NCBI GenBank assembly: GCA_964496575.1
Contig: CAZCAC010000079.1
Coordinates: 1-39,881 of the forward strand
Origin: CAZCAC01 sp964496575
Lineage (GTDB): Bacteria > Planctomycetota > UBA1135 > GCA-002686595
Length of the DNA stretch: 39,881 bases
Direction: 5' to 3'
Part shown: positions 1 to 8,300 of the stretch, piece by piece
How positions within the stretch are numbered: the stretch's first letter is position 1
How the letters are laid out: each line of letters opens with the position of its first letter
Notes under the pieces: generated by a model
What the model was told of the DNA's origin: nothing
The model's input: only the letters and a program-made list of their open reading frames with translations
The model's database searches: none
Made by a program: the position numbers and the translations under genes

Positions 1-78
1 GGCATTCGGCCAATGCCGCCACTCCACGCACCTATGTCAGGAGCCCTGCATTGGGACTCCGACGAAGAGGACCATCCC

Positions 79-1167
79 ATGTTTCGACCCACCAGTTGCC
101 TGCGTGCTCTGTCGATCCCTGTCGTGATGCTCACCTTGATCTCGGGCGGAGGTGGTGATCGGGAGATCGCTGCCCAGCCACTGCGTTGTGCCGTGCGCTG
201 GACGCTACACCAGCACGGCGACCTGGCGCCGGTCTCGAAGCGAGTGAAGAGGGCCGCGTTCAGCGGGCTCTTCGACTTCCTCGAGAACTGTGAAGGCAGC
301 CGGGTCCTCTGGGATCGACGCATCACCTGCACGGACGAGCCGATCTCGGCCGGCGGCGAGGCGGAGCCGGGTCGCCGCCGCACCTTCGAGAAGCTGAGCA
401 CGAAGATCACCTCCTTCGAGAACAGGAAGGACCGGTACCGCGAGCGAAGCGTCTCCCTCTCCAGCCGACTCGAGGGTCGCCGCGTCGCCTGGCGAAGCGT
501 CGAGACGGATTCACCACTGGAGGTCGCGTTCGAGGATGACGGACCCGAGGACGACTGGTTGCTCGAGGGCCTGTCTGCCGACCCCGAACCGCTCGGCCTA
601 CTGCCGCCTAAGCGAGTACGAGCTGGCGACCGCTGGCGCGTCGACCTCGAGGCGCTCTCGGGGGTGTTGCTGCCAGGCGGAGATGCGCGGATCCGGGAGG
701 TGGCCCTGGACGAGCTGGACGACCCGTTGCTGCACGGGAGCGTGCTGGCCGACCTCGCCCGCGACGCCGCGTTCCTCGGAGGCGACCGTCGTGGAGTGGT
801 GTGGGCGACCTACTGTGGTGAGGTGACGAGCGAGGGACGTCGCCTCGGTCAGATCGACCTGGAGCTCTCCTGCGAGCTCACCGGCAAGCTGGGGAAGCGT
901 TTCCGCCGGATGGCCGCTCCGGCGTGGGAGTGGGCGCCGGTGGTCTTCGGCGAGCAGTGCTTCTTCGACAGCCGGCTGTGGGGTGACGGCCGACTCTTCT
1001 GGGACCTGGAGAGTGGCCGATTGGAGTCGCTGGAGCTCAACTGCAAGACGGAGAGCGAGATCGAGATTCCCTTCTCAATGGAGCTCGGAGGAACCTCCCG
1101 GGAGATGGTGATCCAGATCGCGCTGGAGGGCTATCTCGACTGTGTGCTCGCGCTCGAGGAGCTCTGA
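79..1167 (+). CDS. Secreted protein of unknown function
   Basis: The reading frame encodes about 362 residues from the ATG at 79. That start is preferred over an in-frame ATG at 13 because a GAAGAGG Shine-Dalgarno lies 8 bases upstream and a signal-peptide-like N-terminus follows (basic residues, then a Leu/Ile/Val-rich core ending before Gly-Gly-Gly-Gly). The mature part is soluble, rich in charged residues, and has several scattered cysteines. The C-terminal third has a strand-like WDLESGRLESLEL segment similar in style to secreted planctomycete orphans I have seen. No catalytic motif is recognised and I cannot assign a function. It is convergent with the sulfatase on the minus strand, 17 bases away. 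An export role is inferred only from the leader. Confidence 0.65.
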   Translation: MFRPTSCLRALSIPVVMLTLISGGGGDREIAAQPLRCAVRWTLHQHGDLAPVSKRVKRAAFSGLFDFLENCEGSRVLWDRRITCTDEPISAGGEAEPGRRRTFEKLSTKITSFENRKDRYRERSVSLSSRLEGRRVAWRSVETDSPLEVAFEDDGPEDDWLLEGLSADPEPLGLLPPKRVRAGDRWRVDLEALSGVLLPGGDARIREVALDELDDPLLHGSVLADLARDAAFLGGDRRGVVWATYCGEVTSEGRRLGQIDLELSCELTGKLGKRFRRMAAPAWEWAPVVFGEQCFFDSRLWGDGRLFWDLESGRLESLELNCKTESEIEIPFSMELGGTSREMVIQIALEGYLDCVLALEEL

Positions 1168-1184
1168 CGGTCCCGGACAGTGCT

Positions 1185-2633
1185 CTACTTCTTCTTCTTC
1201 TTCGAGATCCCCCCGTAGTAGGGATACGACTCGAAGCGCTCCGCGCCCCCCACGATTCGCGGGTCACCGCTGGCACGAAGCTCTTCGGTCAGGCGTTCGG
1301 TGAGCTCCGCCATCACCTTCGCGTACGCAGGATCAGCCGCGAGATTGATCCACTGGTGCGGGTCGTGGCGCAGGTCGTAGAGTTCCTCGGCGGGTCGCCG
1401 CGCGAAGGCGCGGGTGAAGTACGGCTCGATCCGCGAGTCGTCCCGGTTTGCGAGCAGGAACGTCTTGGTCGGCCCGTTGTCGCAGTCGGCGTAGTCGATG
1501 CCGCGCGTCGAGCTCTCCGGCACGCCCGCCGGCCAGCGATCCGGTTCGAAGTTCCTGATGTACAGGAAGTCGAAGGTGCGGATCGCGCGGCTCGGATAGC
1601 CGACCGTGCTCGGCGCGGTCTGCGCCGGGGTATGACGCTCGCGGCCGATCAGGACGAATTCGCCCCGCGGATCGATGCGACCGCTCTCCCCGCCGACGAG
1701 TACCGACAACAGGCTGCGTCCCGACATCTCCTCCACCGCGGGAAGCCCGGCGGCCTCGAGGAAGGTCGGCGCGAGGTCGACGAGCGAGACGTGGTCCTCG
1801 ATGCGACGTCCGCCGGGGATGCTCTCTCCCCAGCGCATCGCCAGCGGGACCCGCGAGCCGAGGTCGTAGAGGTTCCCCTTGCAGCGCGGAAAGGGCATCC
1901 CGTGATCGCCGGTCATCACCACCAGCGTGTCGTCCAGCTCGCCCCGCTTCTCCAGCTCCGCGATCGCCTCGCCGACCTGGCGGTCGAAGCGCTCGACCTC
2001 GAAGAAGTAGTCGGCGACGTCGCCGCGTACCTCGGGCACGTCGGGGAAGCATGACGGCACGCGAATCGCCGAGAGGTCCATGCCTCGCTTCTCGCCACTG
2101 CCGAGCTTGTACGGCCGGTGCGGGTCGCTGCTGCCGAACCAGAAGCAGAACGGCGCACCCTCGGGGCGTGCCGCGAGGAACTCGCCGAAGCTCTTGAAGC
2201 GCGGGCCCGCCGGTCGCGCCTCGCGTCCACCGGGCTCGATCCTGCCCGGGCCCCACGCCTTGCGATACGAACCGACGTGGTAGCCCGCCTCCGCCAGCAG
2301 CTCGGGATACACCGCCAACCTCGCCGGCAACGTGCTGTGCAGGTTCGCCGCGTTCTCCAGCCGCCAGTGCCACTGCCCGGTCAGGAGCGCGCTCCGGCTC
2401 GGCGTGCACGACGGCGAGCTGACGAAGGCGTGCTCGAACAGCACCCCTTCCCGCGCCAGCCGATCGAACGTCCTCGTCTCGATCACCGGCTCGCCGTACG
2501 CACCCGCGTGCGGCCAACCCCAGTCGTCGGCGATGCAGAAGAGGATGTTAGGGCGTGATTCCTCCCGAGCGACGGCAAACGACGGAGACAACGCGAAGAC
2601 CGACACCGACGCCAGCAGGAAGAGTGCTTTCAT
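1185..2633 (-). CDS. Secreted sulfatase (formylglycine-dependent type)
   Basis: This 482-residue protein belongs to the alkaline-phosphatase/sulfatase superfamily and probably cleaves sulfate esters outside the cytoplasm. Residues 1-22 form a signal peptide. Metal-binding Asp36-Asp37 lie in the IADDWGW segment. The sulfatase signature C-T-P-S-R is at 76-80, with Cys76 the residue expected to be converted to formylglycine. A TGDHGM motif supplies further metal ligands, and a CKGNLYDLGSRVPL stretch carries the conserved Lys and Arg. The C-terminus is five consecutive lysines, which is unusual. The ATG overlaps the stop codon of the permease gene (ATGA at 2630-2633), so the two are probably translationally coupled. 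The natural substrate cannot be read from sequence; polysaccharide sulfate is a guess. A maturation enzyme is not present in the window. Confidence 0.9.
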   Translation of the reverse strand: MKALFLLASVSVFALSPSFAVAREESRPNILFCIADDWGWPHAGAYGEPVIETRTFDRLAREGVLFEHAFVSSPSCTPSRSALLTGQWHWRLENAANLHSTLPARLAVYPELLAEAGYHVGSYRKAWGPGRIEPGGREARPAGPRFKSFGEFLAARPEGAPFCFWFGSSDPHRPYKLGSGEKRGMDLSAIRVPSCFPDVPEVRGDVADYFFEVERFDRQVGEAIAELEKRGELDDTLVVMTGDHGMPFPRCKGNLYDLGSRVPLAMRWGESIPGGRRIEDHVSLVDLAPTFLEAAGLPAVEEMSGRSLLSVLVGGESGRIDPRGEFVLIGRERHTPAQTAPSTVGYPSRAIRTFDFLYIRNFEPDRWPAGVPESSTRGIDYADCDNGPTKTFLLANRDDSRIEPYFTRAFARRPAEELYDLRHDPHQWINLAADPAYAKVMAELTERLTEELRASGDPRIVGGAERFESYPYYGGISKKKKK

Positions 2634-4132
2634 GATTCGTTCTCGTTCGTCACTGCGATCCCGGACCTCGGACGCCGCTGCGCCCGATCGACGACCACCT
2701 CTACCGCCACCATCACCGCGATCAGGATCAGCGCCCGTGGCGCATCGGTCACGAACCGCCGCGCGAGCAGCGCGAAGAGGGTCAGGAACGCCGCCAGCGT
2801 GATCAACAGTCCGGTCCAGTCGTGCTTGACCTCGATCGTTTCGGGGTCGGTCGACAGCGGCAGGTCGAGCACGCAGCGCGGGTAGAGGATGCGCAGGCAG
2901 TAGAAGGTGAACAGTGCTCCCGGGATCGCCAGCCGCAAGGCGAACGCCGGGCCGGCGAGGCTCCACGAGAGTGCGGTGAGCGCGACGTAGAGTGGGAGCA
3001 GGAAGCGCACGGCCAGCGCCTTGATCGTTCCGCCGCGGATCGCCCCGGGGGGGATCGGCGCGGTGTCGAGCATCCAGCGCGCGCCGTGGCTCGCCGTCGC
3101 CGGGACCTGTGCGAGCAGGATCGGCAGGTAGATCGCCGGCGTGAACAGGAGCAGCGCGAGCAGATCCTCGATCTTGTCCCCACCAGCCCCGCGCGTACCC
3201 GCCACCAGGAACGCGAGCGGCAAGCCGATCATCGGGTAGGTGCGCAGCACGAACTCGCGTTCCAGCGGCAGCGCGTCGTACACCAGCTCGAACGGCCCTC
3301 GCTCGGCGGAGCTCACCCAGAAGCGTCGGGCGAGGAAACGGAACGGTGTCAGCGCGCGGGTGAGCAGCGTCTTGGTGCTCCGCGCGCGTTCCTGCGGCGC
3401 GCGCGGCAGCCCGAAGAGCAGGGCCAGTGCGGCGAGCGTCGCCAGCAGAACCAGCGGCGTCGAAGGCAACGTCGCGCTCATCGGCCGCTCGGCGACCATG
3501 CCGGCGTACCAGGCCGGCGGCATCCAGGAGAGAATCGCCGGCCACGCGCGTGCGCCGCTCTCGATCTCGGCGATCACCGGTGGCAAGGAGGCCGCGCGCA
3601 ACAACCCGACCACCGCGCCGACCACCAGCACCGTCTGGATCACGACGAGTAACCCCTCGCCGCGCGCGCCGAGGACCACCTGGATCGCGAGCAGGAAGGC
3701 GCCGAGGGCCAGCGACAAGCCGAGTCCGGCGACCAGCAGACCCGCGCGCTGTTCCCAGCCCATCTCCCCGGGCGCCAGCAAGAGGGCGGGCAACAGCACT
3801 CCGGTCGTGGTGATCGCCAGGACCGCGAGCACCGCCAACCCGTGCCCGAGCCGTCGCTCGAGCTCGGTCGCTGGCAGCGACTCCGCCCACGCCGCCGCGG
3901 GGTCGGCGCGCAGGATCGTCCCGTACTCGCCCAGCAGCGTCATGGCGACGAGACCGGCGCTGCTGAAGAGCGTGAACAGCGCGTAGCCGAACGGCGAGAG
4001 GTCCGTGCGCACCAGGAGACACAGCGCCGCCATCAGCGCGCCCAGCGCCAGGAGCGCGGCGAAGGGGATCAGCTGCCCGCCGAGGTGCGCGCGCAGCTGC
4101 GTTTCGAGGATGGCGAGGACCCGGCGCGGCAT
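2630..4132 (-). CDS. Polytopic membrane protein, ABC-2-type permease-like
   Basis: The 500-residue protein consists largely of hydrophobic helices: roughly a dozen Leu/Ala/Val-rich segments in two blocks, with a more polar stretch near residues 245-300. Overall layout resembles ABC-2-type export permeases, but I see no diagnostic motif, so the transporter assignment is inference. A candidate ATPase partner is encoded about 10 kb away (14375-15175). The gene overlaps the downstream sulfatase by four bases. Six bases upstream of the ATG is TATACT (minus strand, 4144-4139), suggesting a leaderless or nearly leaderless transcript. The first ~85 codons and the upstream 19 bases are repeated almost exactly at 7981-8278, where the rest of the gene is missing. 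This is therefore the only complete copy. Confidence 0.75.
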   Translation of the reverse strand: MPRRVLAILETQLRAHLGGQLIPFAALLALGALMAALCLLVRTDLSPFGYALFTLFSSAGLVAMTLLGEYGTILRADPAAAWAESLPATELERRLGHGLAVLAVLAITTTGVLLPALLLAPGEMGWEQRAGLLVAGLGLSLALGAFLLAIQVVLGARGEGLLVVIQTVLVVGAVVGLLRAASLPPVIAEIESGARAWPAILSWMPPAWYAGMVAERPMSATLPSTPLVLLATLAALALLFGLPRAPQERARSTKTLLTRALTPFRFLARRFWVSSAERGPFELVYDALPLEREFVLRTYPMIGLPLAFLVAGTRGAGGDKIEDLLALLLFTPAIYLPILLAQVPATASHGARWMLDTAPIPPGAIRGGTIKALAVRFLLPLYVALTALSWSLAGPAFALRLAIPGALFTFYCLRILYPRCVLDLPLSTDPETIEVKHDWTGLLITLAAFLTLFALLARRFVTDAPRALILIAVMVAVEVVVDRAQRRPRSGIAVTNENES

Positions 4133-4151
4133 GTCGCGAGTATATCGACGG
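3859..4151. repeat. Duplicated segment A, copy 1 (intact permease 5' end)
   Basis: This stretch covers the first ~85 codons of the complete permease gene and 19 bases upstream of its start. It matches 7981-8278 at roughly 95% by eye, with a constant offset of 4127 over most of its length and one ~5-base indel near 3867-3873. Similarity stops sharply at 4151, corresponding to 8278, which in the other copy is the middle of a palindromic divergent promoter. Differences encode few amino-acid changes (for example Q12H, A76T and A80K). Confidence 0.9.
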
Positions 4152-4270
4152 AGCTACCGCATCGCCTCGCGTTCTCCTGGATCGCAAGGAGCTGTGGGCC
4201 CTCGGTCGACGTGACTTGACAATGCATCGCTACCCGCAGCCGGCCCGTTCAAAACCAAGAGCGTGAACCC

Positions 4271-4298
4271 GTCAATCAAGTGTTGACACTCCGGTCAA
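4271..4298. promoter_or_regulatory. Alternating GTCAA/TTGAC half-sites
   Basis: Three 5-base half-sites alternate in orientation: GTCAA at 4271-4275, TTGAC at 4283-4287 and GTCAA at 4294-4298. A further TTGAC lies at 4216-4220. They sit in the 182-base gap between the stop of the propeller gene and the start of the permease gene, both on the minus strand. They could be an operator or a weak stem; no T-run follows, so a classical terminator is unlikely. TTGACA also resembles a -35 box, but no convincing -10 follows on either strand. Confidence 0.2.
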
Positions 4299-4314
4299 GG
4301 ACACGGCATCCATA

Positions 4315-5868
4315 TCAGGGCAACCAAATCACCTTGTACCCGTTGGAGAGGTTGAAGTCGTTGACTCCCGACCCGCAGGGCGGGGAAACGGTGTCGCGAT
4401 ACCAGCTCTGGTAGTACCTCGTCGCTCCGGCAGTCACCTCGCCCTTCGCACCGATCTCGATCGTGGTCGAAGAGGATCCCCAGGGACCCGCCAAGGCCAC
4501 CTCCAGCCGAATCAGCCCCCCACCGGCGCACCGCAGACCGTCTCCGAAGACGATTCCCGGGGACAGGTCGTTGTTCGCCTGGAAGAAGAGGCCGAAGTTG
4601 ACCGGCGCCTGGTTGACCGCCCTCAGCATCAGGGTGTCGGCGCTGACACTCGCCACTCCGCTGCCGGTCAGGCGTGCACCGGATTCGAACTCGCCGTTGG
4701 CGCAGCCCGCCCCCGGCAGGCTCCCGTCGTTGTCGTTGTTGCACGGACACGGCGTGCCGTTCCCCGGGTCGCCAAAGCAGTAGCCCGTGCCCGGGTGTGG
4801 CAGGCCGGTGATCCGGAAGGCGTTGTCGGAGAAGACGCCGGTGGTGCAAACGGCTCCCGAGCCGTTCGCCGCGAGATCGTGAGGGCTGCGGAGGGGATTG
4901 CCACCGCCGTCGCCGGTGACGTCGATGATCTGGGTGATGACACCCGGAGGGGTGATCCGGAAGGCGTTGTCGCTGCCCGCTCCGGCCACGTAGAGGTTGC
5001 CGGATCCATCCAGTCCGACGCCCCAGGGGTGGTGCAACGGATGCCCCAGCCCGTCTCCGGTCTCGTCGATGACCAGGGAAGCAACCCAGGGAAACACCCG
5101 GAAGACGTTGTTGCTGTACTGCCCGGTGACGTACGCGTCCGACGACCAGCCTGCCACTATCCCCCGAGCGCCGTCCAGGACGTTGCCGAGCCCGTCTCCG
5201 CTGGCATCGATGATCTCGAACACGGTTCCACCAGCGGTGATCCGGAAGGCGTTGTCGCTGTGCAGACCCGTCACGTAGACGTAGCTCTTCCAGTCCACGG
5301 CGATACCCGCCGGCCCGTCCAGCACGTTGCCGTTCCCATCGCCGGTCGAATCGATGATCTCGTGGATGAACCCGAACCAGGCGATCCTGAAGGCGTTGTC
5401 GCTGTGCAGGCCGGTGACGTAGACGCTTCCCGGGGGATCGACTGCGATGCTCTGGCAACCGAGGAGCGCGTTCCCGTTCCCGTCCCCTCCCACGTCGATG
5501 ATCTGAGTGATCGTGCCCGCGGGGGTGATCTTGAAGGCGTTGTTGCTGTCGAAACCGGTCACGTAGACGTTTCCCGAGCCGTCCACGGCGATGTCGGTCG
5601 GATTCTCCAGCGTGTGGCCCGCCCCGTTGCCGGTGGCGTCGATGATCTGGGTGATCGCACCGGCGGGAGTGATCTTGAAGGCGTTGTTCGACGAGGCGCC
5701 GGTGACGTATGTGTTTCCGGCGTCGTCCACGGCGATGCCCTGGGCGTAGTCGAGGGAGTGTGCGCCGTCGCCGAGCTCGTCGATGACCTCGGTGATCGTC
5801 TGAGCGCCGATGGCCGACGAGAGGATCGAGAGGGCCAAGACCTTGAGCAGTGCTTCTTCGAGGAACAT
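4315..5868 (-). CDS. Secreted beta-propeller (NHL/SBBP-like) protein with cysteine-rich C-terminal domain
   Basis: The gene encodes 517 residues from the ATG at 5868, which has AAGGAG/GGAGC upstream; earlier in-frame starts give no leader. Residues 1-23 look like a signal peptide ending in AIGAQ. Residues ~25-355 hold seven repeats of about 48 residues with the pattern NAF(K/R)IT..G.I..IID.TGDG.GN, followed by .IAVD.SGN.YVTG. This repeat is typical of extracellular propeller blades. From about 359 comes a distinct domain with the sequence order YCFGD, TPCPC, GAGCANG, FGDGLRCAGG, TRYYQSWYRD and LSNG. I associate this domain with secreted planctomycete proteins, but I have no family name for it. 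A structural or binding role at the cell surface is inferred. The gene lies inside the duplicated region, between the permease promoter and a hydrolase remnant. Confidence 0.8.
   Translation of the reverse strand: MFLEEALLKVLALSILSSAIGAQTITEVIDELGDGAHSLDYAQGIAVDDAGNTYVTGASSNNAFKITPAGAITQIIDATGNGAGHTLENPTDIAVDGSGNVYVTGFDSNNAFKITPAGTITQIIDVGGDGNGNALLGCQSIAVDPPGSVYVTGLHSDNAFRIAWFGFIHEIIDSTGDGNGNVLDGPAGIAVDWKSYVYVTGLHSDNAFRITAGGTVFEIIDASGDGLGNVLDGARGIVAGWSSDAYVTGQYSNNVFRVFPWVASLVIDETGDGLGHPLHHPWGVGLDGSGNLYVAGAGSDNAFRITPPGVITQIIDVTGDGGGNPLRSPHDLAANGSGAVCTTGVFSDNAFRITGLPHPGTGYCFGDPGNGTPCPCNNDNDGSLPGAGCANGEFESGARLTGSGVASVSADTLMLRAVNQAPVNFGLFFQANNDLSPGIVFGDGLRCAGGGLIRLEVALAGPWGSSSTTIEIGAKGEVTAGATRYYQSWYRDTVSPPCGSGVNDFNLSNGYKVIWLP
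4804..5796 (-). repeat. In-frame tandem repeats of about 144 bp (propeller blades)
   Basis: The coding sequence for residues ~25-355 of the propeller protein is a tandem array of one partial and six near-complete units of 48 codons (one is 47). Recurrent landmarks on the plus strand are GATCCGGAAGGCGTTGTC and CGATGATCT. The units have diverged, so this is an old internal duplication rather than a recent slippage array. Confidence 0.75.
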
Positions 5869-6036
5869 CGCGCGCGCTCCTTGTCCGGTGCGTCGGCTGT
5901 ACATCGGTCGAGGTCGCCTCACGGCGAGCGACACCATTCGAGCTTCTGAACCACAATCACGGTATCACGGACCCCGGATCGCCGATAGACGCCACCCGGA
6001 TCGGCTCCGCCCGTCCGCGGTCGCGGTGCGGTCTCT

Positions 6037-6064
6037 CGGTTGCCGGTTGCCGGTTGCCGGTCGC
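6037..6064. repeat. 7-bp tandem repeat (CGGTTGC)x3 plus CGGTCGC
   Basis: Three perfect copies and one variant copy of CGGTTGC lie directly next to the left edge of the hydrolase remnant, ten bases from the point where similarity begins. The position suggests slippage or repair synthesis at a rearrangement junction. Confidence 0.85.
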
Positions 6065-6073
6065 CGTCCGCTC

Positions 6074-6171
6074 GGCGGCGAGGAGGACGACGTGATCGCC
6101 GCGATCGACCACCTGGGGACGCGCTACCCCGGCACCGAGCTGTGGGCCGCGGGTTTCCCCTTCGGCGCGCG
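6074..6171 (+). pseudogene. Remnant of the alpha/beta hydrolase gene (internal fragment)
   Basis: These 98 bases match 8547-8644 at about 90% by eye with constant offset 2473. They correspond to residues ~83-115 of the intact hydrolase (GGEEDDVIAAIDHLG through GFPFGAR). The nucleophile serine of GFSFGA has become proline here, so the fragment would be inactive even if expressed. There is no start, no 5' third and no 3' half. Several differences are synonymous, which suggests either that coding constraint lasted for a while after duplication or that the divergence accumulated in the intact copy. Confidence 0.85.
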
Positions 6172-6544
6172 GAACGGAACTGCACAGGAGCGCATCCCCT
6201 TCGTGCTCGAGGACGATCTGGCGAGGGCGCAGCTCGACACGCTGCTCGATCTCGTGGAGCTGCATCGAGTTCTTGGAGGGAGGAGGGCCTCGTCCCCGGA
6301 GCCGAACATGACCGCTTCGTAGGGATACCGGTCAGACGGGAATGTCGGCAGTCGCCCTGATCGTATGCCCGAAGCGGGAACGCGTTCACAGCGGGAACCA
6401 GAGGAGGCAACAGCGTCGGGCACGGCTCTTGGAAGCTGACGCCGCCATCGTTGCGGGAGCCCTACACCGGCCGAACTACTCCTCCTTGTTTCCCATTGCC
6501 CAATCAGGCACCGAGATGTATCACAAAGGTGGAAAGGAGATCAG

Positions 6545-7972
6545 ATGAGATACCTGGCTACGACCGATGACGGAAGCACCTCTCCAGGGTTCAGGGCACT
6601 CTTGCTCCTGGGTCTACTGTGCCTGGGCTCGGGATGTGAACGTGTGCCGCAAGGACCGCCTCCGCTCAGCGAGCTGAATGTGCTCCTGGTCGTCATCGAC
6701 ACTTTTGGGGCGGAGCATGGTGGTGCCTTCTTGCACCCGGGACGGACGCATACTCCCAACCTGGACCGCCTGGCCGCCGAAGGCGTGGTCTTTCCCAACG
6801 CCCACACCACTGCTCCCTGGACCAAGCCGGCAATCGCCTCGCTGTTCACGGGCCTGATGCCACGGGATCATGGATCCCGCCAGTTGAGTGAGTCCCTGCC
6901 CGCCTCCAATACCACCCTGCCGCAGGAGATGGCGGCCCGAGGGCTCCGCACGGCAGGGATCGTCAGCCACGTCATGCTCAAGCGTCGTTTCGGGTTCGGC
7001 CGGGGCTTCGATTTCTACGACCAGAGCTTGACCAGAGGGAAGAATCCAGAGCTGGCCATCTCCTCGGCGCGGGTGACCGACAAGGCCCTGGGCTGGTTAG
7101 AGCGTAATCCGGAGCGACCCTTCTTCCTCTTCCTGCACTACTTCGATCCCCACTATGCCTACATGCACCATCCAGACTTCGACCGCACCTCGGACTACAC
7201 GGGTCCATTGCAGAGCGGTCTGGATATCTGGGAGCTGCGCGAGCGCCGCCAGGAGCTTCAGCCCGCCGATGTGGACTACTTGATCGGTCTGCACCACGAG
7301 GAGATAGCTTTCACGGATCAGCAGATCGGCCTCCTCCTGGCTCACCTCGAGGAACGTGGCGAGAGGGAGCGCACCCTGATCATCGTGGTAGCCGATCATG
7401 GTGAGGAGTTTCTTCGCCATGGCTGGATCGGTCACACCGTCACCCTGTACGAGGAGCTGCTGAACGTGCCCATGATCATCTCTTTGCCGGGCTCGTTCCC
7501 CCCCCGAGTCGTTTCCGCCCCCGTCTCGGTGATGGACATCTACCCGACTCTCATGGAACTGGCGGGCGCCGAGTCGACCCCGGCGAAGACAGGGGGGCGT
7601 TCACTGTTGCCCCTGCTCCAGGGTCAGACCGACTGGCCTGAGCCTCGCCCCCTCTTCGCCGAGGTCTCGTTCTCGAGCCCGCGCCGCGCCAAGGCCCAGC
7701 AGAGAATCGCCTTCCTGAACTCGGTCTTGCTGGGGCGACACAAGCTCATCCACGATCTGACCAACGACACCTGGATGCTCTTCGACCTGAAGGATGATCC
7801 CGAGGAACTGCGAAACCTGGCCGGTCGGGATGGTCCCACAGAGACGCACCTGCGCTCGCTCCTGTCCGAGTTCGAGGAGCAGGGCGCGAAGGTGAACCCG
7901 ACGTCGGGCCATGAGCTCGAGCTGCCCGAGGAAGAGCTCCAGCGTCTACGCAGCCTCGGCTACATCCGCTGA
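6545..7972 (+). CDS. Lipoprotein, sulfatase-like hydrolase with Thr at the nucleophile position
   Basis: The protein has 475 residues. A hydrophobic leader ends in LCLGSGC, so Cys31 is a likely lipidation site and the enzyme would be membrane-anchored outside the cytoplasm. The alkaline-phosphatase fold is shown by VVIDTFGAEHGG near 49-60, PNLDRLAAEGVVF near 71-83, ADHGEEF, and GHTVTLYEELLNVPM. Where FGly sulfatases have C-x-P-S-R, this protein has PWTKPAIASLFTG, with Thr93 as probable nucleophile. It is therefore probably a phosphodiesterase, phosphotransferase or non-FGly hydrolase rather than a classical sulfatase. It ends in LRSLGYIR, a tail I recognise from this subgroup. The start is supported by AAGGAGA. 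Codon use looks slightly less GC-biased than its neighbours. The gene sits between the two halves of the duplication scar. Confidence 0.85.
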   Translation: MRYLATTDDGSTSPGFRALLLLGLLCLGSGCERVPQGPPPLSELNVLLVVIDTFGAEHGGAFLHPGRTHTPNLDRLAAEGVVFPNAHTTAPWTKPAIASLFTGLMPRDHGSRQLSESLPASNTTLPQEMAARGLRTAGIVSHVMLKRRFGFGRGFDFYDQSLTRGKNPELAISSARVTDKALGWLERNPERPFFLFLHYFDPHYAYMHHPDFDRTSDYTGPLQSGLDIWELRERRQELQPADVDYLIGLHHEEIAFTDQQIGLLLAHLEERGERERTLIIVVADHGEEFLRHGWIGHTVTLYEELLNVPMIISLPGSFPPRVVSAPVSVMDIYPTLMELAGAESTPAKTGGRSLLPLLQGQTDWPEPRPLFAEVSFSSPRRAKAQQRIAFLNSVLLGRHKLIHDLTNDTWMLFDLKDDPEELRNLAGRDGPTETHLRSLLSEFEEQGAKVNPTSGHELELPEEELQRLRSLGYIR

Positions 7973-7980
7973 GGCGGGGG

Positions 7981-8278
7981 CGAGCTCGACCTCGCGGCCA
8001 GCAGCGACTCCGCCCACTTCGCCGCGGGGTCGGTGCGCAGGATCGTCCCGTACTCGCCCAGCAGCGTCATGGCGACGAGACCGGCGCTGCTGAAGAGCGT
8101 GAACAGCGCGTAACCGAACGGTGAGAGGTCCGTGCGCACCAGGAGGCACAGCGCCGCCATCAGCGCACCCAGCGCCAGCAAGGCGGCGAAGGGGATCAGC
8201 TGCCCGCCGAGGTGCGCGCGCAGGTGCGTCTCGAGGATGGCGAGGACCCGGCGCGGCATGTCGCGAGTATATCGACGG
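7981..8278 (-). pseudogene. Truncated permease copy (5' fragment, segment A copy 2)
   Basis: The fragment retains the promoter-proximal end of the permease gene: start codon at 8259 and ~85 codons nearly identical to the intact gene at 4132. After residue ~85 the frame runs into unrelated sequence and stops at 7960, inside the end of the lipoprotein gene. If translated it would give about 99 residues with up to two membrane helices. The minus-strand TATACT box six bases before the ATG is intact, so the fragment may still be transcribed antisense to the end of its neighbour. Confidence 0.85.
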
Positions 8279-8294
8279 GGCCCCGCCGTATACT
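8266..8294. promoter_or_regulatory. Palindromic divergent promoter with two TATACT boxes
   Basis: AGTATA at 8266-8271 (TATACT on the minus strand) and TATACT at 8289-8294 flank a 17-base spacer containing the palindrome CGGGGCCCCG at 8276-8285. Each TATACT ends exactly six bases before a start codon: ATG at 8259 on the minus strand and GTG at 8301 on the plus strand. If these are -10 boxes, both transcripts would begin at or next to the start codon. No -35 consensus is seen on either side. Copy 1 of segment A breaks inside the palindrome. Confidence 0.5.
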
Positions 8295-8300
8295 CCCGCC

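Larger units (their letters stand above)
5869..6544. other. Gene-poor stretch holding duplication debris
   Basis: No convincing complete gene was found in this 676-base gap. It contains the short tandem repeat at 6037-6064, the hydrolase remnant at 6074-6171, and then about 370 bases of unassigned, less GC-rich sequence up to the lipoprotein gene. Immediately before that gene lies a weak promoter candidate, TTGCCC at 6497-6502 and TATCAC at 6520-6525 with a 17-base spacer, followed by a strong AAGGAGA Shine-Dalgarno at 6534-6540. Confidence 0.5.

Noticed and set aside
1..17. GGCATT-CGGCC-AATGCC hairpin at the left edge as a terminator
   Set aside because: Short 6-bp stem without a T-run and no upstream gene visible to judge by.
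2795..3652. Long frames on the plus strand across the permease gene
   Set aside because: Arg/Gln-rich, no recognisable domain; antisense frames of a GC-rich gene.
4216..4316. TTGACA at 4216-4221 and 4283-4288 as plus-strand promoters
   Set aside because: No -10 box at acceptable spacing, and they would only drive antisense transcription into the propeller gene.
5810..6322. 170-codon plus-strand frame spanning the propeller 5' end and the hydrolase relic
   Set aside because: Only 33 residues resemble a protein (the relic); the rest is antisense or unassigned, so it is chimeric debris rather than a gene.
7960..8259. 99-residue membrane protein as a genuine small gene
   Set aside because: It is a near-identical 5' fragment of the permease at 2630-4132 that runs into unrelated sequence; better described as a pseudogene.
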